This document shows, piece by piece, positions 56,931-64,000 of a DNA stretch of 64,000 nucleotides. The DNA comes from Caballeronia sp. dw_19 (GTDB lineage: Bacteria; Pseudomonadota; Gammaproteobacteria; Burkholderiales; Burkholderiaceae), in the NCBI RefSeq assembly GCF_018449515.1, contig NZ_JAAVUQ010000037.1:1-64000 (forward strand), written 5' to 3'. The stretch's first letter is position 1, and the number at the start of each line of letters is the position of its first letter. The position numbers were made by a program, and so were the translations under genes. The notes under the pieces were generated by a model. The model did not search any database and was not told the DNA's origin. It was given only the letters and a program-made list of their open reading frames with translations.

Positions 56931-58013
56931 ATGATCAGGGACGTATTCGTTGTCGATGCATCGGCCCACAGCTACAACCTCTCTGCGGAGAACCATGCCG
57001 CCGGTCGATATTCGAAGGCCGTCGTGGACGCCTTTTATGGCGCCCATCATGGACTGTCTCCATCTGGATATCGGATCCCGTATGAGCATTACACGCGAGA
57101 CTGGACACTCGAGGAAACGGCAAACATGCTGTTTGTCGAAAGCGATTACGACTTCGCATGCCATCACGTGACCCCGATCAACGCATTCAAGGATGGTGGT
57201 TGCAGCATTGCTAAAGCTCGTGAAGCCCGTGAGAGGTGGCCGGGCCGCTTTCAGGTCTACGCTGGCGTAGACCCCGTATTTCCAGAGCAGGCGCTCGACT
57301 CGCTGGAGCAACAAGTTGAAGAGCTGAAACCGGTTGGGCTCAAGCTTTATCCGAACAGCTATAAGGCGGATGGTGTTATCGGATGGCACATGGATGACCC
57401 GGAAATCGCGTTCCCGGTTTTCCAGCGCGCCCTCGACCTTGGGCTTAAGGCCGTCGCCATCCATAAGGCCTTGCCTCTCGGGCCCGTGCCGATGGATCAC
57501 TATCGGATGGACGACATAGATGCGGCCGCTGACGCATTTCCAGATTTGCAGTTTGAGGTCGTCCACGGTGGCTTCGCGTTCATCGAGGAGACGGCATTTC
57601 AACTTGCACGATTCCCGAACGTCTGGGTAAACCTTGAGACTACAGCAAACCTTGCGGTGGCAAAACCGGGCGCGTTCGAACGAGTCATTGCGGGCCTGAT
57701 TACCCACGCCGGAGACGGGGCTCTCGATCGGATCATGTGGGCGTCGGGTGCCAGTGTTATTCACGGAGAACCGCCGCTACAGTGGTTTTGGGAGCGATTT
57801 AAGTTTTCAGACGAGATGCGGGAGCGGGAAGGTTTGCCGGAGATTACTGAGGAGATCAAGAGAAAGATTCTCGGGCTCAACTATCTGCGGATGCATGGGC
57901 TCGATGCAAAAGTCCTGGCCCGAAACATGGAGGGTGATGAGTTTTCCAACGCTCGGTCCAAGGGCAAAGCGAAACCGTACGAAACGACTCTTGCAAAGGG
58001 GCTCGCAGCATGA
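56931..58013 (+). CDS. Amidohydrolase-related protein (monooxygenase-cluster type)
   Basis: 360-aa TIM-barrel protein of the amidohydrolase-2 superfamily. The usual metal site is partly absent: the first strand reads VDASAHSYN instead of D-x-H-x-H, and the late Asp position reads MWASGAS instead of FGSDxP. Histidines remain in AIHKALPLGP and VVHGGFAF. The length is normal. Its start overlaps nothing upstream and its stop overlaps the DUF59 gene (ATGA). Such pairs accompany propane-type di-iron monooxygenases in other bacteria, where they are thought to help activity or assembly. No such enzyme is in the window. Confidence 0.8.
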   Translation: MIRDVFVVDASAHSYNLSAENHAAGRYSKAVVDAFYGAHHGLSPSGYRIPYEHYTRDWTLEETANMLFVESDYDFACHHVTPINAFKDGGCSIAKAREARERWPGRFQVYAGVDPVFPEQALDSLEQQVEELKPVGLKLYPNSYKADGVIGWHMDDPEIAFPVFQRALDLGLKAVAIHKALPLGPVPMDHYRMDDIDAAADAFPDLQFEVVHGGFAFIEETAFQLARFPNVWVNLETTANLAVAKPGAFERVIAGLITHAGDGALDRIMWASGASVIHGEPPLQWFWERFKFSDEMREREGLPEITEEIKRKILGLNYLRMHGLDAKVLARNMEGDEFSNARSKGKAKPYETTLAKGLAA

Positions 58014-58423
58014 CAGCCATTTCCCAGGAAGGCGTGATGTCTCGGCTGCATGGCGTCATTGACCCATGCAGCGCCGCCACCAGAGTCCCCTTGTCGATTG
58101 TTGAAATGGGGATGATCGAGCGTGTCGAAGTCCTGTCGGGGGTGGTGACGGTCGCACTTCGTATGACTTCGCCGTTGTGCCATGCGCTACCTTACTTCGA
58201 GATGGAGATCGAGAGCGTGCTTGGCGACGTTCCCGGTGTCGTGGGCGTCAAATGCACGTTCGACCATGGCGGGAACTGGCAACCCGACAATATGACTTCC
58301 GTTGCTCAACGAAAGCTTGCGGAGCAACGGGAGTTGGTCCGGCGCAGGGCAGGGGAAAGGGATGCCGCTCGCTATCAGGTGCTCAATCCTGTGGGAGTAC
58401 TGAAGGTCGTGAAATCAGCTTGA
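58010..58423 (+). CDS. MIP18/DUF59 family metal-sulfur cluster assembly-like protein
   Basis: 137-aa protein with the DUF59 fold (about residues 10-90): LHGVIDPCS, LSIVEMGMIERVEV, LRMTSPLCHALPYFEMEIE. The Cys of TSPLC is the family's conserved cysteine position. SufT/PaaD relatives help mature iron-sulfur or di-iron enzymes. It starts inside the stop of the amidohydrolase gene (ATGA overlap), so both are made together. Confidence 0.8.
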   Translation: MTAISQEGVMSRLHGVIDPCSAATRVPLSIVEMGMIERVEVLSGVVTVALRMTSPLCHALPYFEMEIESVLGDVPGVVGVKCTFDHGGNWQPDNMTSVAQRKLAEQRELVRRRAGERDAARYQVLNPVGVLKVVKSA

Positions 58424-58726
58424 GTTTCTGTCGCGACTCAGCTGATCGCATGGCCACGCAACGCTGACTTTCATCAATGTCGCTGCCACTGCCGCTATTG
58501 AATTAACCTGGAAACAAGCATGAGCTTGAAAAAATTCTCCGGAGAGGCACTCCAGGTCGCATCAGCTTGTACCAAGGACCGACCCAAAGCGGCGCTGTAC
58601 ATTAAGTTCATGCCACTTGAGCAGGCTCCGGTAGCACGAGGCGTATCTGTTCCGCGGAATGGGTTACGAAGTATTCCGCACGCCTTCCCGGATCCAGACT
58701 TTCCGATGTTTCACACCGGACGCTAT

Positions 58727-58758
58727 CACTCATCCCCGTTTGGAATGACTCATATCCG
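58727..58758 (+). promoter_or_regulatory. Conserved leader element, copy B
   Basis: Contains TTTGGAATGACTCATATCC, including the palindrome ATGACTCAT. It lies 103 nt before the Old Yellow Enzyme start, where a promoter or operator is expected. Identical over 19 nt to copy C. Confidence 0.6.
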
Positions 58759-58861
58759 ATTTCGGGCCTTCTCGACCTACAGCGGAATGGCTAAAGTCCA
58801 CCTCAACGAATCGGCACCTCGTCGAACGTCTCAGTCCTCACTAGCTACCATAGGAAAGATC

Positions 58862-59965
58862 ATGGCTCACTTGTTCACGCCGAAGAAGGTAGGCGCTTAT
58901 ACGCTCTCCCATCGGGTTGTTCTGGCACCGATGACGCGCCTTCGTACGATTCAGCCTGGCGACATCCCGAGTCCGATGATGGCCGACTTCTACGGCCAGC
59001 GGGCTTCGGAGGGCGGCCTCGAAATCATCGAAGGTGTCAGCATCTCGATCGTTGCCCGGTCGTACCTGGGTGCGGCGAGCTTCTATCACGACGGGCAGGT
59101 CGAAGGATGGAAAGCCATTGCCAATGCCGTCCACGCGAAAGGCGGCCGCGTTTTCATGCAGTTGATTCACGGCGGGCGTCAAAGCCACGTTGAAATGACG
59201 GGTGGCGTCGATCCAGTCGCACCGTCGGTGGTGCCATTCGAAGGTGTTGCGCTGACGAAGGATGGTTTCGTGCCGGCGTCGCCGCACCGTGCGCTCGACA
59301 TCGAAGAGATCCCCGGCATCATCGAAGAGTTTCGTGTCGCTGCTCAACGAGCGCTCGACGCCGGTTTCGACGGCGTCGAACTGCACGGCGCCAATGGTTA
59401 CCTCGTCGACCAGTTCATCCAGGACGGCACCAACAAGCGCGCGGATGCCTACGGCGGCCCGATCGAAAACCGCGTGCGGTTCCTGCGTGAGGCCGTCGAG
59501 GCGCTGATTTCGGTGTGGGGCGCCGACCGGGTCGGCGTTCGGATTTCCCCGTCCGGTGAATGGGGGGGTATTTCCGACAGCAATCCCGAAGCCACCTTCA
59601 GCTACGTGGCAAAGGTACTCAACGACTACAAGATCGCTTATCTGCACGTGATCGAACCCCGCATCAAGGGCGACGAGACGCTGCACGAAGGCCATGCGCC
59701 AGTCGCGGTGAAGTATCTGCGTCCGCATTTCACTGGTCCGATTATCGCCGCTGGCGGATTCGACGGCGCCAGCGCGGAAGCCATCGTTGCTTCCGGTGAC
59801 GCAGACCTTGTGGCCTTCGGACGTCACTTCACCTCGAACCCCGACCTGCCTTACCGCGTCAAGCACAAGCTGCCCCTCACGCCGTATGTGCGCGCCGGGT
59901 TTTGGGGCGGCGATGAGAAGCACTATACGGATTTCCCCACTTACGAAGCTGCCGCGACGGCTTAA
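58862..59965 (+). CDS. Old Yellow Enzyme family flavin oxidoreductase (NemA-like)
   Basis: 367-aa FMN-dependent enoate/nitro-compound reductase. It begins FTPKKVGAYTLSHRVVLAPM; substrate- and FMN-binding segments QLIHGGRQSH, ELHGANGYLVDQF and RSDA-like TNKRADAYGGP are typical; the C-terminal part has AAGGFDGASAEAIV and VAFGRHFTSNPDLP. The start at 58862 follows AGGAAAG; the longer upstream frame covers the leader and is rejected. Reduction of toxic enones or nitro compounds is inferred. It is probably co-transcribed with the MDR gene 41 nt downstream. Confidence 0.92.
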   Translation: MAHLFTPKKVGAYTLSHRVVLAPMTRLRTIQPGDIPSPMMADFYGQRASEGGLEIIEGVSISIVARSYLGAASFYHDGQVEGWKAIANAVHAKGGRVFMQLIHGGRQSHVEMTGGVDPVAPSVVPFEGVALTKDGFVPASPHRALDIEEIPGIIEEFRVAAQRALDAGFDGVELHGANGYLVDQFIQDGTNKRADAYGGPIENRVRFLREAVEALISVWGADRVGVRISPSGEWGGISDSNPEATFSYVAKVLNDYKIAYLHVIEPRIKGDETLHEGHAPVAVKYLRPHFTGPIIAAGGFDGASAEAIVASGDADLVAFGRHFTSNPDLPYRVKHKLPLTPYVRAGFWGGDEKHYTDFPTYEAAATA

Positions 59966-60006
59966 GTCAACGTCGTTTTCTTATTCACCCAGTTCAGGAG
60001 GCTTAC

Positions 60007-60996
60007 ATGTCACGTACTATCAAGTTCGCAAAAGCTGGTGGCCCGGAAGTCCTCGAGTTCATCGAGACGCAGGTGCCGGCTCCCGGCCCGAACGAGGTTC
60101 GCATTAACGTAAAGGCAATTGGTATCAACCGTGCCGAGTCGATGTGGCGCCTCGATGACTATATCGAGCCCGTCAAGTTTCCGGCGGGTCTGGGGTATGA
60201 GGCTGCGGGCGTCGTTGATGCGATCGGCGCGAACGTAACTGGCATCGCGGTGGGCGACGAGGTGGACGTGATCCCCTCGTTCTCCTTTAACCAGTACTTC
60301 ACGTATGGCGAGGTCATTACCATGCCGGACTACGCCGTGGTGAAGCACCCGAAATCGCTGTCGTTTGCCGAAGCCGCGTCGGTCTGGATGATGTTCCTGA
60401 CGGCCTACGGCGCGCTCATCGAGGACGCCAAGGTGGGCAAGGGCGACTTTGTCATCGTACCCGCCGCCTCCAGCAGCGTCGGGCTCGCCGCGATCCAGAT
60501 CGCCAACTACGCCGGCGCGGCTTCCATCGCGCTGACACGAACATCTGCCAAGCGCAAGCAGTTGCTTGAAGCCGGTGCTACGCATGTGATTGCCACCGAC
60601 GAAGTCGATATGGTTGCGGAGGTCTTGCGCATCACCGACGGCAAAGGTGCTCGCGTCGCTTTCGATCCGGTCGGCGGCCCTAACTTCCCTAAACTGATTT
60701 CCGCGCTGGCCTTTCAGGGTACGGTCTACATCTACGGCGCGCTTGCCGAGGGCGACACACCCATTCCGGTACTGGCAATGATCGCCAAGATGCCAACCAT
60801 CAAGGCGCACAATGTCTGGCTGACGACCGGTAACGAAACACGGCGCAAGGCTGGAGTGGAATTCATCCTCAAGGGCCTTGAGAGCGGCGCGCTCAAGCCA
60901 ATAATCGATCGTAGTTTCAAGTTCGATGAGATGGTCGAGGTCCACCGGTATCTTGAGACCAACGGCCAGTTTGGCAAGATCGTAGTAACGGTTTAA
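60007..60996 (+). CDS. Zinc-independent MDR oxidoreductase (quinone-reductase-like), copy 3
   Basis: 329-aa paralogue of the enzymes at 40501 and 42484, more diverged (GGPEVLEFIETQVPAPGPNE, INRAESMWRLDDYIEPVKFP, VPAASSSVGLAAIQIAN). AGGAGG lies 6 nt before ATG. It follows the Old Yellow Enzyme gene by 41 nt, suggesting joint reduction of the same class of electrophiles. Confidence 0.88.
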   Translation: MSRTIKFAKAGGPEVLEFIETQVPAPGPNEVRINVKAIGINRAESMWRLDDYIEPVKFPAGLGYEAAGVVDAIGANVTGIAVGDEVDVIPSFSFNQYFTYGEVITMPDYAVVKHPKSLSFAEAASVWMMFLTAYGALIEDAKVGKGDFVIVPAASSSVGLAAIQIANYAGAASIALTRTSAKRKQLLEAGATHVIATDEVDMVAEVLRITDGKGARVAFDPVGGPNFPKLISALAFQGTVYIYGALAEGDTPIPVLAMIAKMPTIKAHNVWLTTGNETRRKAGVEFILKGLESGALKPIIDRSFKFDEMVEVHRYLETNGQFGKIVVTV

Positions 60997-61233
60997 GCGG
61001 CAACGCGGCGCCACGAGCCGGGGTATGAGGTGTTTCTCGCCCGCTCCCGGCGATGCATCTACTTCGCAACGGGCGCCGCGGTCTCGATATATTCCGACCG
61101 GAGTAAAAGCGCTCCGCGGCGCACGGGGCTTTAGTTCTTGTTTCCACTAATCGTCCACGTATTTTGTAGTACTGACCGGATATATCGTGCGTTGTCGCAC
61201 GGGACTTGCCGGTCCTATTGAGAGTCACACGTC

Positions 61234-62454
61234 ATGTCCACGAAATTGTCCGTTGATCGGCAGGGAAGGCAAACGGCGCAATCCCTATCGAACCGCTTGC
61301 CGTTAGCGGGGCTTCTTGCGCTCGCTATGACAGGGTTCATTGCGATTCTCACCGAAACGCTGCCGGCCGGCTTGCTTCCTGAAATAAGTCATGGGCTGGG
61401 CGTGCCGGAAAGTTGGACGGGGCAACTGGTGACCCTCTATGCGCTCGGGTCTGTCGCCGCCGCGATTCCTTTGACCGCAGCCACGCGCGGCTGGCGGCGC
61501 CGTCGAGTGCTGCTGCTGGCAATTGCGGGGTTTTTTGTTTTCAACAACGTAACAGCGCTTTCTGCATGGTATCCGGTGACACTGGCCGCCCGATTCATGG
61601 CAGGCGTTGCCGCTGGACTGACCTGGGGTTTGATTCCCGGATATGCCCGCCAGATGGTCGCTGCGCATCTTCAGGGCCGAGCGATGGCCGTCGCACTGGT
61701 CGGCACTCCCATCGCGCTTGCGCTTGGGGTGCCTGCAGGCACGTGGCTCGGCGATCTCGTCGGCTGGCGCGCTGCGTTTGGGTTCATGTCGGCGCTGACA
61801 GTCGTGCTCGTGATATGGGTGTTGTGGAAAGCACCGGATCTTCCCGGGCAGGCAAAGGACAAACAACGCGGCGTTAAAGACGTCTTTCTCATGCCGGGCG
61901 TGCGGCCGGTCTTATTCGTGATTCTCGCCTGGATGCTCGCCCACAATATGCTCTATACCTACATCGCCCCATTTCTTGTGCCAGCCAACCTGACGAACCA
62001 TGTTGACTTCGTGCTACTGGACTTTGGGGTGTCTGCATTGCTTGGTATCTGGCTCACCGGCGCCTTGATTGACAGGTGGCTCCGAGCTCTCGTTTTGCTT
62101 AGTCTCGGCGTCTTCGCGTTAGCGTCGGCGAGCCTCGGCGTAGATGGAACAGTGGCGGGTGTCATTTACCTTGCGGTCGCGCTGTGGGGCCTCACGTTCG
62201 GCGGTGCTGCAACGTTGTTGCAAACGGCGTCTGCCGACGCGGCGGGTGACGGGGCCGACACAGCTCAATCCATGATCGTGACCGTGTGGAACGGAGCGAT
62301 CGCAGGCGGGGGGCTGATCGGCGGCATCCTCCTCGATACAGCCGGGGTCAGCGTGATGGCATGGGTGCTGCTCGCATTGGCCCTGGTGGGGCTGGTTGTG
62401 GCGTGGCGATCGTGCGCACACGCCTTTAAACCCGGTAGCCGCTTTTCCGTCTAG
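61234..62454 (+). CDS. MFS transporter, drug-efflux type
   Basis: 406-aa 12-helix transporter of the major facilitator superfamily (DHA1-like). N-terminal half: LLALAMTGFIAILTETLPAG, AARFMAGVAAGLTWGLIPGY; the loop after helix 6 is charged (QAKDKQRGVKD). GAGAG precedes its ATG. A second, distinct MFS gene follows. Export of a toxic or xenobiotic compound is inferred from the neighbouring oxidoreductases. Confidence 0.86.
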   Translation: MSTKLSVDRQGRQTAQSLSNRLPLAGLLALAMTGFIAILTETLPAGLLPEISHGLGVPESWTGQLVTLYALGSVAAAIPLTAATRGWRRRRVLLLAIAGFFVFNNVTALSAWYPVTLAARFMAGVAAGLTWGLIPGYARQMVAAHLQGRAMAVALVGTPIALALGVPAGTWLGDLVGWRAAFGFMSALTVVLVIWVLWKAPDLPGQAKDKQRGVKDVFLMPGVRPVLFVILAWMLAHNMLYTYIAPFLVPANLTNHVDFVLLDFGVSALLGIWLTGALIDRWLRALVLLSLGVFALASASLGVDGTVAGVIYLAVALWGLTFGGAATLLQTASADAAGDGADTAQSMIVTVWNGAIAGGGLIGGILLDTAGVSVMAWVLLALALVGLVVAWRSCAHAFKPGSRFSV

Positions 62455-62507
62455 GTGCCAAGCCGCTGTACGGAGCAGAGAACATTTCGTCAGTCAGGAG
62501 TTAGATC

Positions 62508-63716
62508 ATGCCGTTGGCTCTTCTCGCGCTAACCATAGGCGCATTCGCAATTGGTACAACTGAATTCGTGATCGTGGGCCTGATACCCACAATCGCTTCG
62601 AACCTGAACGTCAACCTGCCGTCCGCAGGGCTTCTGGTGAGCTTTTATGCGCTCGGCGTAGCGGTGGGTGCGCCAGTTCTCACGGCCCTCACAGGGCGGG
62701 TTCCGCGCAAGGTACTGCTGGTCGCATTGATGGCGCTTTTTACCGCCGCAAACCTTCTTGCATGGCGAGCTCCAGGGTATGACACATTAATCGTGGCTCG
62801 CGTTTTGAGCGGACTCGCTCACGGGGCATTTTTCTCAGTAGGCTCGGTTATCGCGACTAGCCTCGTGCCCAAAGAGAAATCCGCGAGCGCAATCGCCACG
62901 ATGTTTAGTGGGTTGACGGTGGCTTTTGTAACAGGTGTTCCCCTCGGCACGATTGTGGGTCAACACTTTGGCTGGCGCGCCACGTTTCTGGTCGTCGCCG
63001 CTTTCGGGCTCATTGCAATGACGGGTGCGCTCGTCTTCGTTCCGAAGAACATTGCCCACACGGTGCCTGCATCGATCCGCAGACAGGCTGAGCTTTTTGC
63101 GCAGCCGCGCTTGCTGCTTGTCTTTGCGATGACCGCAGTGGGCTATGGCGGCTCACTCATCGCCTTTACCTATGTCGCACCTATTCTCGAGCAGATATCG
63201 GGATTCACTCCAACAGTCGTTGGCGTGGTGTTACTTGTCTATGGCGTATCAGTAGCTGTCGGGAATTTTTGGGGAGGCAAGTTCGCTGATACGCATGGAC
63301 CCATACCTGCCCTCAAAGTAATATTCGGTGTGCTCGCGGTCGTGCTGCTCCTTCTGGAGGTTACCGCTTCCAGCAAGGCGCTCGTTCTGCTTACCGTGCT
63401 CGCGTGGGGCGCCGTCGCATTCGGCAATGTCCCGGCGTTGCAGGTCTATGTCGTGAAGCAGGCGGAGCGGTTTGCGCCCCATTCCGTCGGGGTAGCATCC
63501 GGTATGAATATCGCGGCGTTTAACCTTGGCGTAGCCGGAGGATCCTCGGCTGGAGGGCAAATCGTGACCCACCTTGGCCTCATGCACACGCCGTGGATCG
63601 CGGCACTTGTAGTCCTCGCCGCGTTGGCGCTCACGATCCTCAGCGGTCGGCTGGACGGACGGACCCGGCGACCGGGCAAGGCGGCCGTGCGGACCGCATC
63701 GACATGTGTCCTTTAG
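62508..63716 (+). CDS. MFS transporter (YdhP/AraJ-like)
   Basis: 402-aa 12-helix MFS protein. The first helix AFAIGTTEFVIVGLIPTIA and the motif A-like GRVPRKVLLVALMALFTAAN are typical of the YdhP/arabinose-efflux group. AGGAG lies 8 nt before ATG. It is 53 nt after the first MFS gene and probably in the same transcript. Confidence 0.88.
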   Translation: MPLALLALTIGAFAIGTTEFVIVGLIPTIASNLNVNLPSAGLLVSFYALGVAVGAPVLTALTGRVPRKVLLVALMALFTAANLLAWRAPGYDTLIVARVLSGLAHGAFFSVGSVIATSLVPKEKSASAIATMFSGLTVAFVTGVPLGTIVGQHFGWRATFLVVAAFGLIAMTGALVFVPKNIAHTVPASIRRQAELFAQPRLLLVFAMTAVGYGGSLIAFTYVAPILEQISGFTPTVVGVVLLVYGVSVAVGNFWGGKFADTHGPIPALKVIFGVLAVVLLLLEVTASSKALVLLTVLAWGAVAFGNVPALQVYVVKQAERFAPHSVGVASGMNIAAFNLGVAGGSSAGGQIVTHLGLMHTPWIAALVVLAALALTILSGRLDGRTRRPGKAAVRTASTCVL

Positions 63717-63855
63717 CCCCGAGATCCAGCCTTAGTCGTTCGGTTCGGCGAGTGGGGTGGGGTGCCGATTGTAGGCGAGACCTGAATGACGCGAAATTCA
63801 TACCGGTACTTGGAATAAGATTTAATGTTTTCGCGCGAGAGCTATTCCTCTGAAG

Positions 63856-64000
63856 CTAATCAGCGAGACAAGCTTCCGCGAAAGACGCGAATTGCCTCGC
63901 CTTCGTACTGGCCAGGCGTCCGGTCGGGTAAACCGCCGACAGGCTTATCGTCGGCAGGATCCAATCGTCCATCACCGAGATCACGACGCCCGATTTCAAC
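63856..64000 (-). CDS. LysR family regulator, C-terminal part only (runs off the window)
   Basis: The minus strand from the window edge reads SVMDDWILPTISLSAVYPTG then VRQF-like TKARQFASFAEACLAD and a TAG stop at 63856-63858. The L..AVYP.GR and closing F..F.. are the usual end of LysR effector domains. It runs convergently with the MFS genes. Its target may be those genes. Confidence 0.75.
   Translation of the reverse strand, partial: LKSGVVISVMDDWILPTISLSAVYPTGRLASTKARQFASFAEACLAD

Overview
The window is high-GC DNA with dense genes in short operons, from a Gram-negative bacterium. A general Burkholderia-type porin, a TonB-dependent receptor behind a Fur-like site, many LysR/MDR/SDR genes and leuA and katG fragments suggest Burkholderiaceae, most likely a soil or plant-associated Paraburkholderia or Caballeronia. 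This placement rests on family-level resemblance only. I saw no rRNA, tRNA or CRISPR array.

Layout. (1) 0-10 kb: a secreted histidine phosphatase lipoprotein, a sulfotransferase with its PAPS-forming APS kinase (cysC), a Fur-type siderophore receptor, and a Tat-exported metallophosphoesterase broken by one in-frame amber codon. (2) 9.7-12.5 kb: transposase relics (IS5-like scrap, truncated IS6-type transposase), a UPF0158 gene and a zinc alcohol dehydrogenase. (3) 12.7-23.6 kb: a ten-gene minus-strand glycan operon, mostly joined by 4-nt ATGA overlaps: PIG-L deacetylase, GT2, GT4, GmhB-like HAD phosphatase, GT9, NodU/CmcH-type carbamoyltransferase, GT2, GT9, GT4, UDP-glucuronate decarboxylase. 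Its content predicts a heptose-containing, carbamoylated, partly deacetylated surface glycan. (4) 23.6-31.8 kb: a stress region with small membrane proteins, a DUF421/YetF protein, a YciE stub, two tandem Hsp20 genes, a second zinc dehydrogenase and a double-receiver hybrid histidine kinase. (5) 31.9-37.6 kb: a prolyl-4-hydroxylase-like oxygenase, lipoproteins, a di-haem cytochrome c peroxidase and a secreted phosphoesterase.

(6) 37.9-44.3 kb: a patchwork of gene debris (response-regulator start, leuA middle, F420-type reductase start, katG piece, serine-hydrolase start) around an SDR/HxlR pair and two divergent, near-duplicate MDR oxidoreductases. (7) 44.3-49.4 kb: an APC permease, class V PLP enzyme, RidA and porin, with a convergent YheO/DauR-type regulator; this looks like an amino-compound uptake and catabolism operon with a palindrome inside its promoter. 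(8) 49.6-64 kb: a STAND-type regulator, alpha/beta hydrolase, LysR, SDR, an amidohydrolase plus DUF59 pair, an Old Yellow Enzyme with a third MDR paralogue, two MFS exporters and the end of a LysR gene.

The least explained items are the carbamoylated-glycan operon, a conserved leader element found three times (upstream of the Old Yellow Enzyme, of a hydrolase stub and of the amidohydrolase), and the amidohydrolase/DUF59 pair without the monooxygenase it usually accompanies.
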